Origin: Methanothrix soehngenii GP6 | GTDB lineage: Archaea; Halobacteriota; Methanosarcinia; Methanotrichales; Methanotrichaceae | Assembly: GCF_000204415.1 (NCBI RefSeq) | Contig: NC_015416.1 | Coordinates: 1,364,001-1,428,000 of the forward strand | Direction of reading: 5' to 3' | Length of the DNA stretch: 64,000 bases | Shown here: positions 53,738 to 62,395 of the stretch, piece by piece | How positions within the stretch are numbered: the first letter of the stretch is position 1 | Layout of the letters: the number at the start of each line of letters is the position of its first letter | Position numbers and translations under genes: made by a program | Notes under the pieces: generated by a model | Database searches by the model: none | The model's input: the letters and a program-made list of their open reading frames with translations, nothing else | What the model was told of the DNA's origin: nothing

Positions 53738-54448
53738 TCATCTCTCCATCGCTTTTCTTCTCAATTCCGCGGGCATCTTCTCTATGGCATAGCGCAGAGA
53801 CGTTCTGGGCATGACGGCCTTGTTTTTCATCACATAGTCGAAGACCTCAGCCTGATGAGCCCGGCTCGCTTCTTTTAAAAGCCAGCCATATCCCTTCTGC
53901 ACCATGTCGTCCTTATCCAGAAGGAGGATGTCAGCGATCATGAATGCCTCCGGCAGAAAGTCGCCCCTGCGAGCGGGTAGGATGAGGGTCACAGCTGAGG
54001 CCCGCCGCACCCATCGGTTGTCTGACCGGGCCCAGCCAAAGAGCTTCTCCATGTATTGAGGATACAATTCAATGAAGCTTCCCAGGGTATGGTTGCATAG
54101 GGTATCGCACTTCGCCCAGTTGTTCACATACCTCTCAAGCCAGCCCTCAAAGATGAAGAAATCGGAGGGCTCATATTGGCTGCGCAGGGAATAGGCCCAC
54201 TCAAAAGCGATGAACGCCTCCTCCCCATAGTCTGAGCAGAGGAGCTCTTCGCACAGGGTGAAGATCTTCCCTTTGTCCCTCCCTTTTATCTCCCGGAAGT
54301 ATTTGGTCGCGATCTTCCTGACCAGGCTGGATTTGACACCGTAAAACCTGACCTCCTCCTTGAAAAAACGTGATGCTCCGTCTCTGGTCTTCTCATCGAT
54401 TCCCTCAATCAGCTCTTGGCGTAACCTGGTCAGGACATGCTCATCCAT
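53738..54448 (-). CDS. AlkD-like DNA alkylation repair protein
   Basis: 236 residues of HEAT-like helical repeats characteristic of the AlkC/AlkD DNA glycosylase superfamily: SRFFKEEVRFYGVKSSLVRKIA, LCSDYGEEAFIAFEWAYSLR, ERYVNNWAKCDTLCNHTLGSFIE, RSDNRWVRRASAVTLILPARRGDFLPEAF and MVQKGYGWLLKEASRAH. The NNWxxCD, RWxRRAS and KGYGWLLKE motifs are family hallmarks. It removes N3/N7-alkylated purines. The gene is convergent with nrdJ, 12 nt apart. Confidence 0.9.
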   Translation of the reverse strand: MDEHVLTRLRQELIEGIDEKTRDGASRFFKEEVRFYGVKSSLVRKIATKYFREIKGRDKGKIFTLCEELLCSDYGEEAFIAFEWAYSLRSQYEPSDFFIFEGWLERYVNNWAKCDTLCNHTLGSFIELYPQYMEKLFGWARSDNRWVRRASAVTLILPARRGDFLPEAFMIADILLLDKDDMVQKGYGWLLKEASRAHQAEVFDYVMKNKAVMPRTSLRYAIEKMPAELRRKAMER

Positions 54449-54664
54449 GTCCTCAACTGCAGAATCGCTTAGATCAAAAGATCTTCGCTGAAAGTAGGGC
54501 TCAAGAAAAATGGGAGGGCGAGCATTCTCAAATGGAAAGGGCTAAATAAAATAAACATCTATGATGTTTTTGTTAAGTAAATCAAATCATCAGATGCGCG
54601 AGAGATTCGGGGCCCACCTCCTCCCTGAATTTCTCAGGCGGCCCTTTCAGTGAGGGCTTTTTCG

Positions 54665-54895
54665 CTATTCCTCTCCTGCTGCCTCATCCATCGTGAAATC
54701 CATAGATTCTGCCAGTTCATTGATCAAAGGCCCGAGCTTGTCCTTCATCTCCGGCTTCAATTCGATCAGCTTGAAGAATATCATCATCTTGCTGGCCATG
54801 CTGATTTCCTCAAGCTCTTCACCAATCCCTTCCAGGCAATCATTGATGGAAATGAGGGTATCAGAGATCTCCTGCAGAACCTCAATTTGAGTCAT
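54665..54895 (-). CDS. Small helical hypothetical protein next to the IS insertion
   Basis: 76 residues, acidic, nearly all helical (MTQIEVLQEISDTLISINDCLEGIGEELEEISMASKM), with no membrane span. The pattern of two amphipathic helices followed by KPEMKDKLGPLINELAESMDF suggests a coiled-coil or helical-bundle protein. I do not recognise the family. The IS4-family element is inserted about 48 nt upstream of its start codon, so its promoter region has been separated from whatever lay upstream. Confidence 0.6.
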   Translation of the reverse strand: MTQIEVLQEISDTLISINDCLEGIGEELEEISMASKMMIFFKLIELKPEMKDKLGPLINELAESMDFTMDEAAGEE

Positions 54896-54942
54896 TCATT
54901 CAACACCTACTTCCCGTCCTGCATGGAGTATTGAAATAACTG

Positions 54943-56400
54943 CATGCGTCTTCGGTTAGCAGATCATTCCTAGCACAATCGTTATAAATGCACATTAATT
55001 TATCTTCTGGAATAGTTCATCTAATAAGATTTATATGGAATATGTGATACTATATTCAATCCAAGGGATTAGCATGCGAAAAGGAGTATCACAAATTGAG
55101 AAAGATATAGTCGAGCAAGAACTAACCAGGATGTTTGAATCCAAGTGGATTCGAGATAAAGCAAGAGAGAGCGGATTGATCGAAAGAGAAAGAAAGATTG
55201 ATCCAGTGATAATGTTTTGGACTCTCGCTATCGGCTATGGCTCACAGTTGTATCGAACTATAGTGGAGTTGAAACGCGTTTACGAAGTCAGAGGGAAAGT
55301 ATCAATTTCAGACAGCAGTTGGCATGATCGTTTCACTCCAGAACTGGTAAAATTTCTCAGAGAATGTGTGATTCACGGCATAGAGCACATTTCTGAAGAA
55401 CCCAGTAGGATTTTGGGTGACCGTCTAGCTAGCTTTCGGGATGTAATGATTCAAGATAGCACTATTATTCGGCTTCATAAAAGCCTTGCTGATAAGTGGC
55501 CAGCCACTCGTTCCCGAAAAGTGGCTGCAGGAGTAAAAGTGGCATTTTTAACAAGTGCCATAGCCAATAGTCCAAAAAGCATTTCGATACTGCCTGAGAA
55601 TACCAACGATGTAAAGACCTTAAAAATAGGTCCCTGGGTAAAAGATATAATATTATTAATAGATCTAGGATTTTACAAATATCAACTGTTCAGCAGGATA
55701 GTTGAAAACGGCGGATCCTTTGTCTCTCGCCTCAAGAGCAATGCAAATCCCTTAATAGTAGGAACAAATCAGGTACGCAATACCCGTGGCGTTGATCTAA
55801 ACGGGAAACATTTGAAAGATATTAAACTAGAAAAATCCGATGATATTTTTGATGTAAATGTGGAAGTATCATTTGACCGAAGATCCTATCGCGGCGAGAG
55901 CAAAAAAGATAATAAGATATTTAGATTAGTCGCCATTTATAATACCGAAGCAGAAGAACATCACTTTTATCTAACTAATATTTCATCAGATATATTAAAT
56001 GCTTCAGAGGTTGCAGCGGTTTATTCTGGGAGATGGGAAGTCGAACTCATCTTCAAAGAATTGAAGAGCAGATATGCGCTAGATCAGATAACAACAAAGA
56101 GCCCATACGCGATTGAGGCCTTAATCTGGGTCTCAATTTTGACGCTTCTTGTCAGCAGAAAATTGTATTCGATAGTGCGAAAACTAAATCCCGGTGCCAA
56201 AATGGTTCGCTTTACTCAATTGAGATGGAGTAACATCTTTGTCCAAAATTCCTCGCATCTATTGTCTGCGATATTGGATTACCTTGGAATAGAGCATGAT
56301 TTCTCTACAGTCTTAAATGTGTGTTCAAGTGAGGCACTTGATCCGCATGTCAATAGAGAACGATTCAGGGAGGGATTGTGGTCTTAACCGAAGACGCATG
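54943..56400 (+). mobile_element. Intact IS4-family insertion sequence (1458 bp)
   Basis: The terminal inverted repeats CATGCGTCTTCGGTTA are perfect over 16 bp (54943-54958 and the complement of 56385-56400). The direct target duplication is GAAATAACTG, 10 bp, at 54933-54942 and 56401-56410. A single transposase ORF fills the element and its stop codon lies in the right repeat. The identical ends and target copies suggest recent, probably active transposition. Base composition is clearly AT-richer than the flanks. Confidence 0.95.
55035..56387 (+). CDS. IS4-family DDE transposase
   Basis: 450 residues; ATG 55074 (MRKGVSQIEKDI) is an alternative start. Catalytic acidic residues: Asp in DVMIQDSTIIRL and in IILLIDLGFYKY. 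The third is the Glu of the YREK signature (Tyr-2-Arg-3-Glu-6-Lys), seen exactly in VYSGRWEVELIFKELKSR. A beta-strand-rich insertion (about 250-310) lies between the second and third residues, as usual in IS4. The frame is intact, so the element may be mobile. Confidence 0.93.
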   Translation: MEYVILYSIQGISMRKGVSQIEKDIVEQELTRMFESKWIRDKARESGLIERERKIDPVIMFWTLAIGYGSQLYRTIVELKRVYEVRGKVSISDSSWHDRFTPELVKFLRECVIHGIEHISEEPSRILGDRLASFRDVMIQDSTIIRLHKSLADKWPATRSRKVAAGVKVAFLTSAIANSPKSISILPENTNDVKTLKIGPWVKDIILLIDLGFYKYQLFSRIVENGGSFVSRLKSNANPLIVGTNQVRNTRGVDLNGKHLKDIKLEKSDDIFDVNVEVSFDRRSYRGESKKDNKIFRLVAIYNTEAEEHHFYLTNISSDILNASEVAAVYSGRWEVELIFKELKSRYALDQITTKSPYAIEALIWVSILTLLVSRKLYSIVRKLNPGAKMVRFTQLRWSNIFVQNSSHLLSAILDYLGIEHDFSTVLNVCSSEALDPHVNRERFREGLWS

Positions 56401-56453
56401 GAAATAACTGACCCTCGATAGCAGCACAATTGCAGAATTGAACCAGCCTTCTT

Positions 56454-57122
56454 TTATATAATCCCCAAATAAACCGGCAGAGCGATCAGTATCACAGGCA
56501 GGCCGATCAAAGCCCAGACCCGCCGGTCGCCGTCGAAGATCTTCTTGCCGTCCAGGGGTCCGAAGGGCAGCATATTGAAGGCCGCCAGGATCAGGTTGAT
56601 GAAGAGGGCAAATGTAATCGCCTGCGCCCAGACTTCGCCATCTGCCAGACCGCTCATCCCCAGAATGAAGAAGAAAGCTGCCAGCACGATGTTGGTCATC
56701 GGCCCGGCCAGAGATATTAAGAGCATCTCTCTTTTCAGCTGGCTGGCCAGCTCCTCCTGATGAAACGGATCGGGGACGGTAGAGCCGTAGATGCTATCTT
56801 GAATATATGTTTGGACAGGGGGCCGGGACCGGCTGATCATCACCGCTCCCGGAGCGGCAATGAGAAGGCCGGCGAAGGCTGAAGCCACCGCCAGACCAAG
56901 GCCCAGGAGATTGGCCCTGTATTCGGCCAGATATCCAAAATGCTGGGCAGTGAACTTATGAGCCAGTTCATGGAGGAGAAATCCGCTGGCAACACCCAGA
57001 GTGGAGACGATGATCATATTCATATCAAGCACCGCCCCTCCAAAAAGCACCGAGAAGGCTATTACCAGGGCGATCAATGATATGACCAGATCCCTCAATT
57101 CAGTGACGCTTATTCCCAACAT
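56454..57122 (-). CDS. Site-2-protease-like membrane metalloprotease (M50)
   Basis: 222 residues with at least five membrane helices. The zinc site HELAHKF (HExxH) is in FLLHELAHKFTAQHFGY, and the third ligand is in FNMLPFGPLDGKKIFDGD (NxxPxxPLDG). Family members cleave substrates inside the membrane, often anti-sigma factors or signalling proteins; the substrate here is unknown. The IS element lies just downstream of its stop. Confidence 0.9.
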   Translation of the reverse strand: MLGISVTELRDLVISLIALVIAFSVLFGGAVLDMNMIIVSTLGVASGFLLHELAHKFTAQHFGYLAEYRANLLGLGLAVASAFAGLLIAAPGAVMISRSRPPVQTYIQDSIYGSTVPDPFHQEELASQLKREMLLISLAGPMTNIVLAAFFFILGMSGLADGEVWAQAITFALFINLILAAFNMLPFGPLDGKKIFDGDRRVWALIGLPVILIALPVYLGII

Positions 57123-57175
57123 ATGCTCTTGACCTGTTACCCTTGCCGCTTTTGCTTTGCATCTCTGTTGGCCGT

Positions 57176-57430
57176 CTAATGGAGATCTTCTTTGATCTTC
57201 TCATGGATCTTCTCTTTCAGGCGCAGTTCGTCCTCTGCAGTCACCGGGCGCTTTGCGGACATGCCGCACCTCTTGGGCATAGCAATCAGCTCCGCCTCCA
57301 AGAGGTCGTAGTAGGCCTCATCCAGATCGATCTCGCCCCTGGCATATCTATTCAGGATGGCGCTGATCCCTTCATAGCCAGGGCTTCCCTTCTTCATCTT
57401 GTCGACGGCTTGAACTATCTGCTCGTACAC
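57176..57430 (-). CDS. Hypothetical protein (84 aa)
   Basis: Starts with GTG 57430. A helical, charged protein: MYEQIVQAVDKMKKGSPGYEGISAIL, ARGEIDLDEAYYDLLEAELIAMPKRCGMS, then EDELRLKEKIHEKIKEDLH. The middle segment reads like a dimer-forming helical hairpin. No family recognised. It is 54 nt upstream of the site-2 protease gene on the same strand and divergent from the glycosyltransferase gene. Confidence 0.6.
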   Translation of the reverse strand: MYEQIVQAVDKMKKGSPGYEGISAILNRYARGEIDLDEAYYDLLEAELIAMPKRCGMSAKRPVTAEDELRLKEKIHEKIKEDLH

Positions 57431-57507
57431 GGGCTATTGGTGGAACAGGTTGATATTTAGCTCTTATCAAGAAAACGATTTATACCTAGAGCTTGATCTC
57501 CCGCCTC

Positions 57508-58602
57508 ATGGGAAAAGTATTCGTGAGCCCTCTGAACTGGGGTTTGGGCCACTCCACCAGGGACATTCCCATCATTGAGGAGCTAATACGAAGGGGCCAC
57601 GAGGTCACCATTGGCACCAGCGGCAATGCCCTGACGCTTCTGAAGAGGGAATTCCCGGAATGCGATTTCATAACATTCAAGGACTATCCTGCCCCCTACA
57701 GCTCCACCCGGTTCTTCCTGCCCAAGTTCGCTGCCAGCATTCCCATCCTCCTCCGCGCTCTGGCCAGGGAGAGAAAGAAGCTGGACGAGATCCTCTCTGT
57801 GAATAAGTTTGATCTGATAATAAGCGACAACCGCATGGGGGTCTACAGCCACGACATTCCCAGCTACTTCATCTCCCATCAGCTCCGCTTCAGCCTGCCC
57901 CAGTACCTCTACCCCTTTGAGATGCTCACCATTCCCGTGAACAGCTTCGTTCATGTCAAGTTCGACGGAGTCATTGTGCCGGATATTTATCCCTGGGCGG
58001 GCCAGCCGAACCTGAGCGGCAAGCTCAGCCGATCACGCCTGGATGCCACCAACAAAAGAGCCTATTTCGCCGGAATCTTCACCAGCACCAGGAAGATGAA
58101 TCTGGATGAAGACCTGGATTATCTGATCATCGTCTCAGGACCCGAGCCCCAGAGGACGAAGCTGGAGGAGATCATCATGAAGCAGGTGCAAAAGCTCCCC
58201 GGGGAGAAGGTGGTGCTCCTGGGAAGCCCTCAGAAGGAGAGGCACGAGAAGCTGGATGAGCATACCACAGTTCACTCTTACCTATCAACGGAGGATAAAG
58301 TGGAGATGATGAACCGGGCCCGCTTTCTGATCACCAGGTCCGGCTATACCACCATGATGGAGATGGTGGAGCTGGACAAAAAGCATGGGCTGTTCATCCC
58401 CACCCCCGGCCAGACGGAGCAGGAGTATCTCTCCCGCTACTATGCCCGGCAAGGCTGGTTTTTCTCCCGCAGCCAGTACAAGCTCCGCCTTCCCCAGGAC
58501 GTGCAGGAGGCGATGAACTACCAGGGCTTCCCGGAGATGACTAAGACGGCGGAGAACGTCAAGAGGCTCTATGAGGAGCTCTTCGTGCAGCATCTGAGCT
58601 GA
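57508..58602 (+). CDS. MurG-like glycosyltransferase family 28 protein
   Basis: About 364 residues from ATG 57508 (MGKVFVSPLNWGLGHSTRDIPIIEEL). The N-terminal Rossmann domain carries GLGHSTRD, then EVTIGTSGNALTLLKREFPE. The C-terminal domain has LIIVSGPEPQRTKLEE, VVLLGSPQKERHEK and the donor-binding segment DKVEMMNRARFLITRSGYTTMMEMVEL, followed by HGLFIPTPGQTEQEYLS. This is the GT28/GT-B pattern also seen in MJ1255-type archaeal proteins. The acceptor is unknown (lipid or surface glycan likely). Confidence 0.88.
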   Translation: MGKVFVSPLNWGLGHSTRDIPIIEELIRRGHEVTIGTSGNALTLLKREFPECDFITFKDYPAPYSSTRFFLPKFAASIPILLRALARERKKLDEILSVNKFDLIISDNRMGVYSHDIPSYFISHQLRFSLPQYLYPFEMLTIPVNSFVHVKFDGVIVPDIYPWAGQPNLSGKLSRSRLDATNKRAYFAGIFTSTRKMNLDEDLDYLIIVSGPEPQRTKLEEIIMKQVQKLPGEKVVLLGSPQKERHEKLDEHTTVHSYLSTEDKVEMMNRARFLITRSGYTTMMEMVELDKKHGLFIPTPGQTEQEYLSRYYARQGWFFSRSQYKLRLPQDVQEAMNYQGFPEMTKTAENVKRLYEELFVQHLS

Positions 58603-58636
58603 AATGTGATTTGACTATTTTACAGCAGACTGAGTA

Positions 58637-59248
58637 CTACCAGTAATTGCGAAGCATCTCATGCACTCGACGCCAACTCTCCATTATCTCTGGACCGAAG
58701 AGCTCTTTCGGCAAAAGATCGATCATCTGCTCTAGGTACCTGGCCTTCCTCTCCATCAGCCGCTCGGCGGAGGAGGAATCAATATCCTCCATCATATCCG
58801 CTGCCAGTAGGCAGCAGGAGCGAATGCAATGATCAAGCCTCAGCCGGGCATCATCCGGATGGCAGTTCAGGCCTCCTGTATCCTGATAAATCACCCTTCC
58901 CAACTCACTGAAGGCCTCGATGAACAGGCTGAAAGACGACTGATCCGAATCGCAGCGCCCGTGAGTGGCAGCATAGCCGCAACCCCGGCAGCTTCGGCTC
59001 TGCCCGTACTGGACGCAAAAAGGGCAGGTCTCGGGCCGGGTGGGCAAGTGGCCGAGCATTATAAGAGAGAATGCGCGGGCGAACTTATGCTCCTTTTCGG
59101 GCGGGACCTTTTCAAGGCGGCGGGATAAGAGTTCCAGCCAGTAGATCAGCTCCTGGCAGCCGGTGACGATCCCCTTCCTGGCCACTTCAAGGGAGGCTGC
59201 ATCGATCGATGCCGCCGCCGCCTCCAGTTCTCTTGCTCTATCGCTCAT
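58637..59248 (-). CDS. Cysteine-rich helical protein of unknown function
   Basis: About 203 residues from MSDRARELEAAAASID; the frame extends upstream to 59341 with a hydrophobic stretch, so a membrane-anchored form is possible. The central part has CPFCVQYGQSRSCRGCGYAATHGRC, two close cysteine pairs plus a histidine, suggesting a metal-binding knuckle. Helical regions rich in Ala and Glu flank it (LSRRLEKVPPEKEHKFARAFSLIML; LIEAFSELGRVIY). No family recognised. Confidence 0.65.
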   Translation of the reverse strand: MSDRARELEAAAASIDAASLEVARKGIVTGCQELIYWLELLSRRLEKVPPEKEHKFARAFSLIMLGHLPTRPETCPFCVQYGQSRSCRGCGYAATHGRCDSDQSSFSLFIEAFSELGRVIYQDTGGLNCHPDDARLRLDHCIRSCCLLAADMMEDIDSSSAERLMERKARYLEQMIDLLPKELFGPEIMESWRRVHEMLRNYW

Positions 59249-59353
59249 ACAGTTCTCAGACTCCGGGAGAAACAACCGGAAAATAGAGAATAAAAGAAAG
59301 GATAAAAAGGCAAGTATAGGCCAGTATGGCCCAACTTTCAATATGCCTGGCCC

Positions 59354-60718
59354 TCAGTACCCCTTCTGGGTATGGGTCATATTGTTGCAGAACTTGAACT
59401 TGTCCCGGTCCTTGTCCTGCAGATAGACATACCCAATCCTGCGGTCCTCCAGATGCTCCTCATACTCCTCTTTTGCATCCTCCCGGCAGGACGAGCAGGC
59501 GCCACGAGGGATGGAGACGCAGAAGGCATTGTTCAAAGTGCCATATCCCCTCTGGGCAGAGCTGGTGATGGTCATGTATCCCGGGCAGTCCGGACAGAGC
59601 CTGACCGACTCCTCCTGGCTCTCATTGATCATGTCCGTATCGTAAAAGACCCTCTTCTTCCGGCGGTAGAAGTCGCCCAGACTCTCCCGCACCATCTGGA
59701 CCATCTCCTCCCTCTTCGCCCAGGCCTCATTCACCTGGTCCACCGTCTTTTTGATCTCCCGCCACATGGCATCGGTCTGCACAAAGGCTCCCGGAACATA
59801 ATCCGGCTCGCGTACATGGGAGTAGTCAAGGCCGGCCATGGCCTGGATGATGCCGGTGTTCACATAGGGAAGCGCGGTTTCCACCGCATAGCCTCCCTCC
59901 AGGACGCAGATATCCGGAGCAAGCTTCTCATTGAGCCGGGCATAGCCATTGGCAGAGAACCGCATATTAGCTAGAGGATCAGTATAGTGGTTGTCCTGGC
60001 CGGCGGAGTTCAGGACCAGATCCGGCTTGAACTCCTCCAGAATGGGCAGGATGAGATTGTCCAGAACATAATGGATGCCCTCATCGGTAGTTCCCGGTGG
60101 CAATGGAACGTTCAGGGTGCGAGCCAGTGCCTGCGGCCCGCCGATCTCATTGACGAAACCGGATCCAGGATAGAGGGTATGCCCGTCCTGGTGGAAGGAT
60201 ATGCACAGGACTTCGGGATCATGCCAGAAGATCTCCTGGGTGCCGTCGCCGTGATGCACATCCGTATCGATCACCGCGAGCCTCTTATGGCCGTATTTGG
60301 TCCTCAGGTACTCCACCAGTATGGCCATGTTATTGATATTGCAAAATCCCCGGTTGCCGTGCACCACCCGCATGCTGTGGTGGCCTGGCGGGCGCACCAG
60401 GGCAAAGCCATTTCTGATCTCCCCTTTCTCCAGGGCATCGGCCAGGGTGAGGGTGCTTCCGGCGGCAATGAGATGGGCCTCGGTCACCTGGCTCTCCACA
60501 TCTGGAACGCAGAAATGGGTGCGAGCGATGTCCTTGTTCTCTGCCAATCGGGGCTTGTACTCCTCGATCTGAGGGAGGTCCATCAGCCCCTCCTCAAAGA
60601 TCTGGTCCCGGGTATAAAGCAGCCTCTCCTCTCTCTCTGGATGGGTGGGCGAGATGGCCCAGTCGAAGGCGGGGAAGAATATCAGGCCGGTCTTTCCCGC
60701 TCCTGCATTAGAAGCCAT
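59354..60718 (-). CDS. HDAC / acetylpolyamine-amidohydrolase-family deacetylase with C-terminal Cys motifs
   Basis: 454 residues, longer than most family members (about 340). Zinc-site residues are present: DTDVHHGDGTQEIF and the second Asp in SAGQDNHYTDPLANM. RPPGHHSMRV and GFCNINNMAILVEYL are standard. After about residue 380 comes an extra domain with CPDCPGYMTIT and CSSCREDA, likely a zinc ribbon, then EHLEDRRIGYVYLQ. It may deacetylate proteins, polyamines or other N-acetyl compounds. It directly follows the hydantoinase gene (adjacent stop and start), so the two are probably co-translated. Confidence 0.86.
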   Translation of the reverse strand: MASNAGAGKTGLIFFPAFDWAISPTHPEREERLLYTRDQIFEEGLMDLPQIEEYKPRLAENKDIARTHFCVPDVESQVTEAHLIAAGSTLTLADALEKGEIRNGFALVRPPGHHSMRVVHGNRGFCNINNMAILVEYLRTKYGHKRLAVIDTDVHHGDGTQEIFWHDPEVLCISFHQDGHTLYPGSGFVNEIGGPQALARTLNVPLPPGTTDEGIHYVLDNLILPILEEFKPDLVLNSAGQDNHYTDPLANMRFSANGYARLNEKLAPDICVLEGGYAVETALPYVNTGIIQAMAGLDYSHVREPDYVPGAFVQTDAMWREIKKTVDQVNEAWAKREEMVQMVRESLGDFYRRKKRVFYDTDMINESQEESVRLCPDCPGYMTITSSAQRGYGTLNNAFCVSIPRGACSSCREDAKEEYEEHLEDRRIGYVYLQDKDRDKFKFCNNMTHTQKGY

Positions 60719-62395
60719 TTACGTGCACCTCCATGAGGATAGCAGGCCAGCAGGAATCTCCATTCGGACGTCCAGGAGCTTTCCTACCGTCGACCATCCC
60801 CGAATCATATTGAAGACCTCGCTTGAAGTGACCAGAGCTTCAGCGGCATACTCCTCAATCCCCAGGCGGCCTGCTCTCTCCACGAGAAGCCTCCGGGCCA
60901 GCTGCTCAGCCTGAGCCAGAGACATCTGCTTCTCATTCACTTTGCCCATGATCCCATCCTCTGCAGTCACATACTCACCCCTCTCGGTATCGATATGAAG
61001 GTTAAGGGTGATGGTAGGCCGGGCAACGGCAGCACCAATGGCATTGGCAACCGCAGCATGCTCAGGCACAATCGAGGCCACCTTCAGCCGGGAGGCGATG
61101 AGGGGCACCAGAGCGGGGGCAGCTCCCCCCACCCCAACCACATTCTGCGCCTCGAGCTTCTCCTTTTTCATGATCTCCCAGATGCGATAAGCAGGCTCTT
61201 GCTCCCACTCCCGAAACATCTCATTGACCTGTGAGGCGATCTTCTCCACCACAGAATCTAACACCATCTCTGCTGCCTTTTCTGCAGTGCAGTTCATCCT
61301 GCTTGCCACCCCTGCCATCGCCTCCTTTGCTCGCTCCAGGTCGCCGACGCTCGACCGGCCCAAGACGCGCAGAGCATCGGTGGGAGTGGGGCCCGTGCCC
61401 CCCAAACAGAAGGGCGAGCCGTTTCTCTGCGGGCCCACTGTCAGGCCGTCCTCGGCGACGTCCACTGCACTGTCCCCGCCAATGGCCACGGACCTTACGG
61501 CAAAAGCGCGCACATGAGTCAGCATAGAATCCACTCGCGCCCCTTTAGAGGAGAGCAGCGGACTGCCGGAGAGGATGAGAGCTAGGTCTGTCGTCGTGCC
61601 GCCGATGTCCACCACTACCGAGGTCTGGCCGGGAGGAGTCAGGGCCATGACCCCCATGATGCTGGCCGCAGGCCCGGAGAATATGGTCTCCACTGGCATC
61701 TGGAGCGATCCCTCTAAAGGCAATGTCCCGCCGTCTGCCTTCAGGATATAAACGGGAGCGGTGATCCGCCTCTCCTCCAGAGCCCTGGATATCGCTAGAG
61801 CGAACCTCGCATAGCTCTCTTTGGTGGCCAGGGTGAGCTTTGTGGTGGCCGCCCTCCGGGGGAAGTTGAGGTGACCAGATACCCGGTGGCCCAGTTCGAT
61901 CTTGGATCCGGGCAGGATTTGGGACATGATCTGGGATACCTTCTCCTCGTGAGCCGGATTTCTCTGGCTGAACTTTCCCACCACTGCCACCCTCGAGACT
62001 CCACTCTCCTTTATCCTGGCGGCTGCATCTTTTATCTGGGATTCGTTCAACCGGTCGATCTCCTTGCCCCGGAAGTCTATGGCCCCATCAAGAATGATGG
62101 ACTGGCCCAGGTTGTAGTCCTGAGGATTGGTCCCCGGACCCGGTATCAGCACCAGGGCCACAGGATCCGTCTTCTTCTCGGCAATCATATTTGTGATCAG
62201 AGTGGTGCTTAAAACCACCCTCTCGATCTTGCTGACGTCCACTCCTCTGACCAGCTCATCCAGAGCCCCCAGCAAGCATCCCAGCAGATCATTGTGATCC
62301 GTAGGCACATAGGCCGTCTTCTCCACCCGGCTGCCATCCACCAAAACAGCATCAGTGGTGGTTCCGCCGACATCTATTCCAATAAGCATTTTCAT
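60719..62395 (-). CDS. Hydantoinase/oxoprolinase-family protein (HyuA-like)
   Basis: 558 residues of the ATP-dependent HyuA fold: MLIGIDVGGTTTDAVLVDG (phosphate-binding loop) and VLSTTLITNMIAEKK at the N terminus; SVVVDIGGTTTDLALI in the middle; GTGPTPTDALRVLG; GVGGAAPALVPLIASRL near the C terminus. Related enzymes hydrolyse hydantoins or 5-oxoproline with a HyuB partner, which is not present here. It overlaps the MFS-like gene by 4 nt upstream and touches the deacetylase gene downstream, making one coupled set. Confidence 0.86.
   Translation of the reverse strand: MKMLIGIDVGGTTTDAVLVDGSRVEKTAYVPTDHNDLLGCLLGALDELVRGVDVSKIERVVLSTTLITNMIAEKKTDPVALVLIPGPGTNPQDYNLGQSIILDGAIDFRGKEIDRLNESQIKDAAARIKESGVSRVAVVGKFSQRNPAHEEKVSQIMSQILPGSKIELGHRVSGHLNFPRRAATTKLTLATKESYARFALAISRALEERRITAPVYILKADGGTLPLEGSLQMPVETIFSGPAASIMGVMALTPPGQTSVVVDIGGTTTDLALILSGSPLLSSKGARVDSMLTHVRAFAVRSVAIGGDSAVDVAEDGLTVGPQRNGSPFCLGGTGPTPTDALRVLGRSSVGDLERAKEAMAGVASRMNCTAEKAAEMVLDSVVEKIASQVNEMFREWEQEPAYRIWEIMKKEKLEAQNVVGVGGAAPALVPLIASRLKVASIVPEHAAVANAIGAAVARPTITLNLHIDTERGEYVTAEDGIMGKVNEKQMSLAQAEQLARRLLVERAGRLGIEEYAAEALVTSSEVFNMIRGWSTVGKLLDVRMEIPAGLLSSWRCT

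Noticed and set aside
59987-60736. A 249-codon plus-strand ORF opposite the deacetylase gene
   Set aside because: Antisense shadow; the minus-strand frame has the complete HDAC zinc-site motifs.
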